Shown: in pieces, positions 13,734-20,207 of the stretch
Position numbering within the stretch: the stretch's first letter is position 1
Layout of the letters: each line of letters begins with the position of its first letter
Source of the DNA: a virus
DNA: 23,355 bases
IMG/VR virus record: IMGVR_UViG_3300022222_000021
Coordinates: 1-23,355 of that record
Reading direction: 5' to 3' (one strand)
Made by a program: the position numbers and the translations under genes
The notes under the pieces: generated by a model
Told to the model about the DNA's origin: nothing
The model's database searches: none
Seen by the model: only the letters and a program-made list of their open reading frames with translations

Positions 13734-13798
13734 GGGCTCTTCCCTGAACCGCACCCAGCCGGCCCGACCGGGCGACGGGCAAGACACACGAGGTCCCA

Positions 13799-15082
13799 AT
13801 GATCAATCCCTTTGCCGTTCCGGTGCCGCTGACGGGTCGCGGGAAGCTCTGCGATGCACGGCGAGCCCTCGGTCCGATCATCAAGGACCACTTCCCCGAG
13901 TTCGACAAGGCGATGGAGGGCCGGTTCGCCGCCGCGAGCCCGGAGCGGTACCGCGGCCACGCGATGCTCCGATCCGCGATCGCCGCCTACGAGCAGGCGT
14001 CGTACGTCGCCAACGCCGTGGTCCAGCGCTCGAACCCCATGGCCGCCGCGGCCGGTCTGGCGTTCGCCGCCGAGGCCCCGCTGGCGTCGTCCACGCTGCA
14101 GGCCCAGGTGACGGACTTCATCACCCAGATGATCCACGTCTCCCTTGAGGTGTACCCGCGCCTCATCGCGTCGCGGCTGACGTCGCTGCAGCCCTTCACG
14201 CAGCCCTCCGGCTACGTCTTCTACATGCGCCGCCTGGCCAAGGACAATGGCCCGACCGGCACCGGCATCGGCCGCAGCCTGGCTGACCTGGACACCCACG
14301 ACCCCGAGTACTCCTTGTGGGAGAACGAGGGCGACCAGATCCGCGCCGTGGGCATGGAGCTGACCAAGGAGCTGGTCGAGGTCGAGTGGCGCGCCCTGAT
14401 GCACCAGTTCTCGCACCAGGTCGACGTGGCGCTGCGTTCGCAGCACTCCATGGACATCCTGACCATCGGCGACATGATTACCGCCGATGAGCTGGCGTGG
14501 GAGGTTGACCGCACGGTGGTCGATCGCCTCGTGACCTTCGCTGGCACCAACACCCGCGGCGACGTCTACTGGGACCCGGACGACGGCGGCAGCTACTCCA
14601 CCTACGCGCCAAGCGAGCAGTCCGCCTACGACCGCCGTCTGCTCGAGGTCGCGATCACCGCGATCCAGGTCGAGATGGCCCACGACATCTTCCGCCAGCC
14701 CAACTGGGCGGTGGTCGGCACGAACGTGGCCAAGCAGATCGCCAAGACCCCGATGGCCTTCGGCCTGAAGGTCAGCGATCAGATGTTCGACCAGCGCCGG
14801 ATGAGCGGCAACATCCTGCAGATGGGGACGTCGATCGACGGCGTCCTGTATCTGCACGACCCGCAGATCGACCCCAACCTGGCGCTCTTCGGCCACGTCG
14901 ACAACATGAACCCGTTTTACGCGGGCGCGATCTTCTCGCCGTTCGGCCTGGCGTCGGTCCTCACCGCCGCGTTCCAGGACCCCGACACGCTGCTCACCAA
15001 GAAGTCCCGGGCCCTCGCGTTCGCCTTCAAGGGCGTGCGTCCCCAGCAGTTCCGCATCCTGCGGCTGGGCGCCGGCTCCTGA
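13799..15082 (+). CDS. Major capsid protein (HK97 fold, T4 gp23-like)
   Basis: 427 aa, directly after the protease-scaffold gene and before a strong terminator, the expected place of the most expressed phage gene. GAGG lies 5 nt before the ATG. The segment ELTKELVEVEWRALMHQFSH, then VDVALRSQHSMDILTIGDM and WEVDRTVVDRL, matches the spine helix and following region of T4 gp23-like capsid proteins (there: ELAQDL...HG..AE.EL...L..EI..EINREV). The N-terminal ~90 residues may be a delta region cut by the protease; a site cannot be fixed. NPMAAAAGLAFAAEAPLASS lies near the likely junction. The C-terminal part has the A-domain-like strands (WAVVGTNVAKQIAKT, VLYLHDPQIDPNLALFG). Confidence 0.87.
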   Translation: MINPFAVPVPLTGRGKLCDARRALGPIIKDHFPEFDKAMEGRFAAASPERYRGHAMLRSAIAAYEQASYVANAVVQRSNPMAAAAGLAFAAEAPLASSTLQAQVTDFITQMIHVSLEVYPRLIASRLTSLQPFTQPSGYVFYMRRLAKDNGPTGTGIGRSLADLDTHDPEYSLWENEGDQIRAVGMELTKELVEVEWRALMHQFSHQVDVALRSQHSMDILTIGDMITADELAWEVDRTVVDRLVTFAGTNTRGDVYWDPDDGGSYSTYAPSEQSAYDRRLLEVAITAIQVEMAHDIFRQPNWAVVGTNVAKQIAKTPMAFGLKVSDQMFDQRRMSGNILQMGTSIDGVLYLHDPQIDPNLALFGHVDNMNPFYAGAIFSPFGLASVLTAAFQDPDTLLTKKSRALAFAFKGVRPQQFRILRLGAGS

Positions 15083-15103
15083 TAGATCGTCCTGACTGAG
15101 GCG

Positions 15104-15146
15104 GCAAGGGGCGGGGGCTCATAACCCCCGCCCCTTGCTATTCTGT
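15104..15146 (+). terminator. Strong rho-independent terminator after the capsid gene
   Basis: A 14-bp perfect stem: GCAAGGGGCGGGGG (15104-15117), loop CTCATAA, CCCCCGCCCCTTGC (15125-15138), followed by TATTCTGT. It is the strongest terminator in the window. The T-rich tail doubles as an extended -10 box for the next gene. Confidence 0.9.
15136..15144 (+). promoter_or_regulatory. Extended -10 box (TGCTATTCT) overlapping the terminator tail
   Basis: TATTCT (15139-15144) with TGC before it forms an extended -10 and ends 6 nt before ATG 15151, which has no Shine-Dalgarno sequence. No -35 box exists, since that place is the terminator stem. A promoter giving a leaderless mRNA is inferred. Confidence 0.45.
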
Positions 15147-15150
15147 CGGG

Positions 15151-15630
15151 ATGCTCGCCTGGACAACCTCCACCACCCCTCGCACCATCCTCCGGAGCAC
15201 GGCGTTGCACCTGTGGCCGCGGTGGCTGACCCTGGTCCAGCCGTCCAGCGTCTCCGGGCTCTCCAACGTCAAGCTCTACCGGACGCTCATGGACTGGGCA
15301 GAGGAGCACAACCCCAAGCGGCTGTGCTTCGTTCGCACGCACGCGCTGGGAGACATCGTTATGCTCGTGCCGGTCTGCCGGGCGCTGTCCCGCCTGCTCG
15401 GGCTCGAGAGCACCAAGATCCTCGTGCAACGGCGGTTTGTCTCGGCTCTGGGAGCCAGGCACCCCGGCGTCGAGTTCGCCCCCTACATCTCGGGCAAGAT
15501 GGACTGGGGGGCGGACGCGCATCTGGACCTGAACCACGCCCTGGAGCGCGACCACCGCGGCGGCCTGGAGAGCAACAAGCACCGCGTCGAGCTGTACGCC
15601 GATGCCATGGGCCTGGAGATGATCCGATGA
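15151..15630 (+). CDS. Half-length GT9-family (heptosyltransferase-like) protein
   Basis: 159 aa. The core LCFVRTHALGDIVMLVPVCR (about residues 53-72) matches the N-terminal Rossmann start of glycosyltransferase family 9 (usual pattern vir.ghlGDvl...pair.Lr), followed by a helix and a RFVSALGARHPGVEFAPYI strand-turn. The usual length is about 350 aa; this protein has only the N-terminal half and lacks the sugar-nucleotide-binding C-terminal domain, so it may not act alone. Its stop overlaps the next start (ATGA at 15627), and the next gene encodes a full GT9 protein, so a two-subunit enzyme or a decayed copy is possible. The ATG has no ribosome site and follows an extended -10 box. Confidence 0.72.
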   Translation: MLAWTTSTTPRTILRSTALHLWPRWLTLVQPSSVSGLSNVKLYRTLMDWAEEHNPKRLCFVRTHALGDIVMLVPVCRALSRLLGLESTKILVQRRFVSALGARHPGVEFAPYISGKMDWGADAHLDLNHALERDHRGGLESNKHRVELYADAMGLEMIR

Positions 15631-16862
15631 ATCGAGTAAACCTCGCCTACGTGGGCCAGCGGGCCTCAGTGCAGAAGCGGTACGAGCGGCGGGCCTACAC
15701 CTTCAGGGTGGGCAAGCCGACGTCGGTGCCGGCGTCGATGGCGGAGGGGCTCCTGAAGTCCGACTCCTTCGTGCTGGCCGACGAGGCCGGCCGCACGGTG
15801 GAGGACAGCTTCCCGAACGGGGGCGTGATCGTGCTCCGGCGCTGGGGCGCCCTGGGGGACATCATCATGCTCCGGGCGGTCGTGTCGGCCTTCCGCCGGC
15901 TCGTGCCGTCGCTGCTGCCGGTGCTCCGGTGCTCGCACCAGTGGCACTCCCTGTTCGCCCATGACGACTGCTGGTACGGTGTCGACTCCCCGGCCAAGCC
16001 GGATCACGAGGCCAACGCCGCGCGGGTCGGCCTGGTGAACATGGACCAGGTGGCCGAGGCGGACCACCGGGGGTCCGAGCTGTCCCGCGTGGAGCTGTTC
16101 ATGGCCGCGATGACGTCGCGTGCGATCGAGATCCTGCCGGAGGACTGGGCCCTCAAGGTTCCCCCGGAGGCGGTGAAGTTCGTGGCGAGCTTCCTGCACT
16201 TCCGGAACCTGCAGCGGCCCATGTCCGGAGCGCCCCGGCCGGCGAATCGGAAGCTGATCGCGGTCCAGCTCCGAGGATCCGGGCCGATGAAGTCCCTGCC
16301 CAAGCCCCAGGTGGCGTCCCTGATCCGGCTCCTCAAGCCCATGGGCGACATCGTGCTGATCGAGTCGGACGAGAAGCTCGCCCGGGAGTACGCCGGCCCG
16401 GGCGTCCACGCCATGCCGGGGCGTGACGCGCTGCACACGGTTGAGCTGCTCCGCCACGTCGACCTGGCGGTGACGATGGACTCCGGGCCCCTGTGGCTGG
16501 CGCACGCGGCGGCCTGCCCCACCCTCTGCATCATGGGTCCCACCCGCCCCGCCCAGCGCATCACCTTCCACCCGCTCTACGCCAGCGGCCAGGTGCGTGC
16601 GGTGAGCCTGAACGAGATCATCAGCTGCCCGGCCTGCTTCGAGCAGGCCAAGGCGTGCAAGGGTGCGTTCGCGTGCATGCAGAAGCAGCCGGACTGGGCG
16701 GTGGCACTCCAGGCGATCGTGTCCGCGGCGGAGTCGATACTCGCGGGGGACCGGGCGCTGCCGCTGGCGATGGAGCCGGCGCGGGCCGCGCCGGCTGAGA
16801 AGGCGACGGATGCCGACCTGCCCACTGAAAGCGACGTCGAGGATGGGGCGGACGACGAGTAG
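15627..16862 (+). CDS. GT9-family glycosyltransferase with a phage-type N-terminal domain
   Basis: 411 aa. Residues 1-60 resemble a small domain of phage head proteins (AYTFRVGKPTSVPASMAEGL, LKSDSFVLADE: hydrophobic strand, G-x-P/T-x-x-VP, LL-x-x-D-x-F). Then comes a GT9 fold: VLRRWGALGDIIMLRAVV (69-86), the acceptor half, IAVQLRGSGPMKSLP (211-225), VTMDSGPLWLAHAAACPTLC (282-301) and IMGPTRP, matching the sugar-nucleotide site (usual D-S/T-G-P-x-H-L-A-x-A), and the family's Cys set at 334, 337, 344 and 350. The tail (380-411) is acidic and probably disordered. GT9 enzymes transfer heptose or related sugars, usually to LPS. Placement between capsid and connector genes suggests glycosylation of virion protein or surface, but target and sugar are unknown. 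The catalytic base of family members (Asp near the N-terminal loop) cannot be assigned with certainty. Confidence 0.8.
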   Translation: MNRVNLAYVGQRASVQKRYERRAYTFRVGKPTSVPASMAEGLLKSDSFVLADEAGRTVEDSFPNGGVIVLRRWGALGDIIMLRAVVSAFRRLVPSLLPVLRCSHQWHSLFAHDDCWYGVDSPAKPDHEANAARVGLVNMDQVAEADHRGSELSRVELFMAAMTSRAIEILPEDWALKVPPEAVKFVASFLHFRNLQRPMSGAPRPANRKLIAVQLRGSGPMKSLPKPQVASLIRLLKPMGDIVLIESDEKLAREYAGPGVHAMPGRDALHTVELLRHVDLAVTMDSGPLWLAHAAACPTLCIMGPTRPAQRITFHPLYASGQVRAVSLNEIISCPACFEQAKACKGAFACMQKQPDWAVALQAIVSAAESILAGDRALPLAMEPARAAPAEKATDADLPTESDVEDGADDE

Positions 16863-17020
16863 CGATCCAGAGGCAAAGGACCTTCGAGACGCCGATCGAC
16901 GCCCACCTCGCACTGACCCTGTGAGCCCACCGGCGACCGCTCATCCAGGGCCGGATCACCAGCCCCGCGACCGACTTCTGGTCTCGGATTGCCTCGTTCA
17001 CCGTCCACCGCAACAGCGCG

Positions 17021-17035
17021 GGCGTCTAATCAGGC
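17021..17035 (+). promoter_or_regulatory. Leaderless-type promoter element (GCGTCTAATCA) before the connector gene
   Basis: GGGCGTCTAATCAGGCATG: TCTAAT (17025-17030) ends 5 nt before ATG 17036. This matches 349-361 in the box, the flanking CG and the spacing. The 173-nt gap 16863-17035 holds no open frame or terminator I can support and no clear -35 box. Confidence 0.55.
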
Positions 17036-17755
17036 ATGGCACTCGACCTCAACGAGCTGATCGACGCGCTCAAGATCCACAGCCCGGACGGCGTCGAGAT
17101 CCCGCGCAACCCAGACGACAACCAGCCCCACGAGCCCACCATCGCCCGCTGGGCGGCCGATGCCGCCCAAGCCATCAACGCCAAGCGCGGCCGCACCACC
17201 TCGCTCGAGACCACGATCACGACCGTTGATGGCACCACCGACTACGCGATGCCGACCGGGTGCCGCGAGATCACCAGGATCCGGCGCGACCACGGCACGA
17301 CGGGCGGGCCCCGCGAGGTCGCCGGCATCCCCGTCAACGCGTACATGAGCGGGATGGTCCCGTTCGGCACTCTCCCCTCCGGACAGCAGATGTCGGCCTC
17401 CCTGGACTTCCTCAACCGCCAGCAGCTCGGCGCGGTGCAGCGCGAGGACACCTTTGAGCTGCGTGGCGAGAAGGTCCGCTTCCTGTTCCCGATCCGGGAC
17501 GGCGAGCAGATCATCGTCCGCTACGAGGTGGTGGACCGCGACCTGGAGTCGATCCCGGAGGACCGCTTCGAGCTGGTGCTCGCGTACCTGAAGATGAAGA
17601 ACCTCAAGTGGTTCATCGACAAGCAGGGCGCGGCGATCGCGGTGGACGGGGACCGGCTCGCCGGCGACAGCATCATGGTGCTCATGCGCCGCATGCGCGA
17701 TCTGGACAACGAGTGGACCGAGGGGCTCAACGCCATCCAGGCCGAGGTGGAGTGA
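17036..17755 (+). CDS. Head-tail connector / adaptor protein
   Basis: 239 aa. An N-terminal helical part (LDLNELIDALKIHSPDGVEI, then ARWAADAAQAIN), a central beta-rich part (TTVDGTTDYAMPTGCREITR, DTFELRGEKVRFLFPIRDGE, then QIIVRYEVVDRDLESIPED) and a C-terminal helical part (FELVLAYLKMKNLKWFIDKQ). The pattern of a strand-forming middle and the motif IPEDRFELVLAYLKMK, i.e. membrane-independent helical packing after a DG-x-x-I/V strand, is seen in phage neck and adaptor proteins that join the portal to the tail. The position (after capsid, before the gp10-like and tube genes) supports a connector. Exact family not established. The start lies behind a TCTAAT box; the stop overlaps a small ORF. 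Confidence 0.68.
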   Translation: MALDLNELIDALKIHSPDGVEIPRNPDDNQPHEPTIARWAADAAQAINAKRGRTTSLETTITTVDGTTDYAMPTGCREITRIRRDHGTTGGPREVAGIPVNAYMSGMVPFGTLPSGQQMSASLDFLNRQQLGAVQREDTFELRGEKVRFLFPIRDGEQIIVRYEVVDRDLESIPEDRFELVLAYLKMKNLKWFIDKQGAAIAVDGDRLAGDSIMVLMRRMRDLDNEWTEGLNAIQAEVE

Positions 17756-17821
17756 TGCTGCCAGGCCAGACCGTCATTGAGACGCGTGAGGGGTGGATGG
17801 GGTGGCCGTAAGGAGCGGGCT

Positions 17822-18469
17822 ATGCCGGTCATCGTCCGGGTCATCAACGCGAAGCGGCTCTTGCTCGCCCTGGTGCGACTCGAGCGCGCGATCGGCACCG
17901 CCTCCTCGACGTTGATTGGCCGCAAGCTCGCCAACGAGGGGCTCGGGTACATCAAGCGCGTGACGCCGGTGAATCGCTCCCAGGGCCGCCTGCCCGGGTC
18001 GCGCCGCGGGTACCAGCCGTTCCGCGACCAGTGGGAGGTGATCGAGAAGATCACGCTCGACAACCACTACCAGGCCGTGATCCGCAACCAGGCCCTCGAC
18101 ACCGGCGGCGGCATCGCGCTGGCCTCCCTGGAGTTCGGAGCCCGACCCCACAGGATCCCCAAGCACGGCTACGCGATGATGAAGTGGCACCAGGACGGCG
18201 GGCGGAGCCGGTTCGGCGGGCGGAGCAGCGATCTGGCCAGCGAGATCAACCGCTCGAGTTCTCGCCCCGGCCGCGTCTCGGACACCCTCGACATCGACTC
18301 CTCGGACGAGGCCTTCGTGCTCGCCCGCCGCGTCAACCACCCTGGGCACAAGCCCTACCGTATGGTCGCCGAAACCCGCGAGCACCTCCGCCGCGTGTCC
18401 AACACCGCGCTCGCCCAGTTCGCCGGCGAGATCGAGCGGATCTTCGGGCCCTTGAGCATTTCACCGTGA
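17822..18469 (+). CDS. HK97 gp10-like neck/tail-completion protein
   Basis: 215 aa from ATG 17822, with AAGGAG at 17811-17816; an upstream ATG at 17777 has no ribosome site. The HK97 gp10 family shows in LEFGARPHRIPKHGY (residues 103-117) and in FVLARRVNHPGHKPYRMV near residue 180, the family's GT/ARPHRI...RxVxHPGxKPxPF pattern. Between them sits a Gly/Arg/Ser-rich insert (WHQDGGRSRFGGRSSDL). Members attach the tail to the connector. The C-terminal helix (LRRVSNTALAQFAGEIERIF) is typical. The gap to the next gene is 7 nt. Confidence 0.82.
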   Translation: MPVIVRVINAKRLLLALVRLERAIGTASSTLIGRKLANEGLGYIKRVTPVNRSQGRLPGSRRGYQPFRDQWEVIEKITLDNHYQAVIRNQALDTGGGIALASLEFGARPHRIPKHGYAMMKWHQDGGRSRFGGRSSDLASEINRSSSRPGRVSDTLDIDSSDEAFVLARRVNHPGHKPYRMVAETREHLRRVSNTALAQFAGEIERIFGPLSISP

Positions 18470-18476
18470 GGTCGCC

Positions 18477-19037
18477 ATGCCAGCCCTTGAAGAGCCGATT
18501 TACCAGGTCCTCCGCGCCCAGCAGGCCAACATCGCCCGGATCGCCTCCGGCCTCGTGGTGAGCGGCACCGGCGGCAATGGCGGGGCGGTGACGCTCTGGG
18601 GGGCGACGCCCAACATCGTCCGCCTCTACGACCGTCCGTTGCGCTTCGCCCAGGACGCCGCCAAAGAGGGGTGGGAGCGGATCATCACCCTCCTGCCCGT
18701 CGTCAACGATGGCGCCGACCGCATCGTGGGGAGGAACGACCGGCGCGCCCAGTACCAGGTTCAGATGCTCGTGCGGCTGACCCAGCAGGAGGTCACCGCA
18801 GACCGGCAGCAGGTGGTCATCGGGGGCGTCGTCGACGATAACCCCCTGGCGGCCAAGATGCACCGCCTCCTCTACGACTTCCACCACGTCTTCTTCGACA
18901 ACCACCTGCTCGCCACGGACGATTGCCCGAACGGCCTGGTGGACGACGCGAAGTACTCCCTGGCGTGGGCCGCTGACGCCGATTACCCCATGGCGCTGGT
19001 GGTGGCGACGGTGCTGTGCGAGATTTCGGCATATTGA
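18477..19037 (+). CDS. Tail terminator or tail completion protein candidate
   Basis: 186 aa. Between the gp10-like and tail-tube genes, where the tail terminator or completion protein is normally encoded. An N-terminal helix (EEPIYQVLRAQQANIARIAS), a hydrophobic GLVVSGTGGNGGAVTLWG segment, then strands such as ERIITLLPVVNDGADRIVGR and a RAQYQVQMLVRL strand typical of the tail terminator alpha-beta fold. The C-terminus is strand-forming (LVVATVLCEISAY). GAGG precedes the ATG. The family is not directly recognised, so the call rests on position and general pattern. Confidence 0.55.
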   Translation: MPALEEPIYQVLRAQQANIARIASGLVVSGTGGNGGAVTLWGATPNIVRLYDRPLRFAQDAAKEGWERIITLLPVVNDGADRIVGRNDRRAQYQVQMLVRLTQQEVTADRQQVVIGGVVDDNPLAAKMHRLLYDFHHVFFDNHLLATDDCPNGLVDDAKYSLAWAADADYPMALVVATVLCEISAY

Positions 19038-19050
19038 CTGGGCCGAGGTG

Positions 19051-19058
19051 CGTCTAAA
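19051..19058 (+). promoter_or_regulatory. Promoter-like element (CGTCTAAA) upstream of the tail-tube gene
   Basis: TCTAAA (19053-19058) in GTGCGTCTAAACAGG belongs to the same series as at 349, 7801, 12841, 13681 and 17021. TTGACT (19034-19039) lies upstream but only 13 nt away, too close for a normal -35. Transcription would start near 19064, giving a ~33-nt leader with GGAGG at 19085-19089. Confidence 0.4.
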
Positions 19059-19096
19059 CAGGTGGCGGCGCGAGATGCCGACCTGGAGGCACCCCC

Positions 19097-20128
19097 ATGA
19101 CTTGCCGGCCCGATCGTGCAACTGGATCTCGCGCCCGAATCATCGTCCAGGAGGAGCCGTGCTGGGGCACCCTGAGCGAGGATGGCGATCCGTCGGTCGA
19201 GCAGGAGGCGCTCGGGTGGGACTTCGGCAGCGAAACGCTGGCCGATCCGCCCACGAACATCGAGTCGACCCTGCTCCGCGACGACCGTATGCGCTCGGCC
19301 CCCCAGACGGGCAACCACCGCCCGGGCGGCGACGTCATCGGCGAGCTGCAGCCCAACGGGCCGTGGGCGCTGATCTTCAAGCACGCCCTGACCAACTCCG
19401 ACGGCGTCAGCACCAGCGGCTCGGGCCCCTACGTGCACTCGATGGAGGGCTCCCCGGACCTGGACGAGGGCCTGACGGTCGAGAAGTACTTTGCCTTCCC
19501 CAGCGGCAACTCCCGCATCCTGCGGTACCTGGGCGGGCGCGTGAACGAGTGGGAGATCGGCGTCCCCAACGAGGGCGTCGTCACCGCCCGGGCCGGCCTC
19601 CTGTTCCGCGAGGAGGCGCTGGTCAACGATTCGATGGACGACTCGCCGACCTACCCGACCAACAACGAGCCCTTCAACTCCTTCCAGGCCGTCATCTACC
19701 TCGACCCCGAGGGCGATGGCTCGCGCGTGGCGGTGGCCACCGTCCGCTCCGTGACGATCCGCGGCAGCAACGCCATGTCGGCCGAGGAGTTCGTGCTCGA
19801 CGGCACCGGACTGCGGGCCGACATCCCCGAGGATGAGCGGTCGATCAACGGCGATATCGAGGTCATGTTCACCTACGACACCTACGAGCTCTATGAGCGG
19901 ACCAAGGACAACACCACGGTCAGCATGGAGCTGGTGCTGACGCGCGGCGTCAACTCGTGGCACTTCACGATCCCGGCGATGAAGCTGCGGATCAACACCC
20001 CCCAGGTGTCCGGGCGCGGCCCGCTCAACCTGTCGGGGACGTTCGAGGCGTTCCGCGACGAGGACTCCGGCACCGACATCCAGCTCGTCATCACCAACCA
20101 GGACCCCGCGATCTCGACGGCGGCCTAA
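19097..20128 (+). CDS. Tail tube (major tail) protein
   Basis: 343 aa. GGAGG lies 7 nt before the ATG. The N-terminal part has a phage tail-tube pattern: ARIIVQEEPCWGTLSEDG, LGWDFGSETLADPPTNIEST, then a segment like LLRDDRMRSAPQTGNHRPGG and ELQPNGPWALIFKHALT, matching the tube-protein start with S/T-E...RR/DRM/L..A..G...GGD.....P......l...L.G. The remainder alternates strands (RYLGGRVNEWEIGVPNEGVV, SIEVMFTYDTYELYE-like and LVLTRGVNSWHFTIPAM). Tube proteins polymerise into the hexameric DNA channel of the tail. No sheath gene follows, which points to a siphovirus tail. Moderate to high confidence. Confidence 0.8.
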   Translation: MTCRPDRATGSRARIIVQEEPCWGTLSEDGDPSVEQEALGWDFGSETLADPPTNIESTLLRDDRMRSAPQTGNHRPGGDVIGELQPNGPWALIFKHALTNSDGVSTSGSGPYVHSMEGSPDLDEGLTVEKYFAFPSGNSRILRYLGGRVNEWEIGVPNEGVVTARAGLLFREEALVNDSMDDSPTYPTNNEPFNSFQAVIYLDPEGDGSRVAVATVRSVTIRGSNAMSAEEFVLDGTGLRADIPEDERSINGDIEVMFTYDTYELYERTKDNTTVSMELVLTRGVNSWHFTIPAMKLRINTPQVSGRGPLNLSGTFEAFRDEDSGTDIQLVITNQDPAISTAA

Positions 20129-20207
20129 GATCGCGCCCCGTTGACCGTGTGTCTGATGGGCATGATTGGCTGCATGACCCTCACTCGACTCTACTGAGGA
20201 GATCGCA

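Noticed and set aside
12845-14896. Antisense frame of 683 codons opposite scaffold and capsid genes
   Set aside because: Spans two well-supported sense genes and the terminator-free gap between them; low-complexity product. A shadow frame.
17003-17024. -35 box for the TCTAAT elements at 351 and 17025
   Set aside because: No hexamer resembling TTGACA or an ECF-type AAC box lies at 16-18 nt at either site, and the two upstream regions do not resemble each other beyond the GGCG next to the box.
17755-17811. 18-codon ORF starting in the stop of the connector gene (MLPGQTVIETREGWMGWP)
   Set aside because: ATGA coupling is attractive, but it is very short, without a homologue I know; it is more likely the remnant of spacing to the next ribosome site.
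19062-19100. 12-codon GTG-initiated leader ORF between the TCTAAA box and the tail-tube start, ending in an ATGA overlap
   Set aside because: It could be a leader peptide, but GTG would lie only 3 nt behind the box and the tail-tube gene has its own GGAGG; support is too thin.
20125-20132. CCTAAGAT at the stop codons of both tail-tube (20125) and tailspike (21473) genes
   Set aside because: Only an 8-mer found twice, including a stop codon; no structure or function follows.
20141-20195. Possible promoter before the tailspike gene (TTGACC at 20141; TTGGCT at 20166 with TCTACT at 20190, spacer 18)
   Set aside because: Boxes match only four of six positions each and compete with each other; not strong enough to list.
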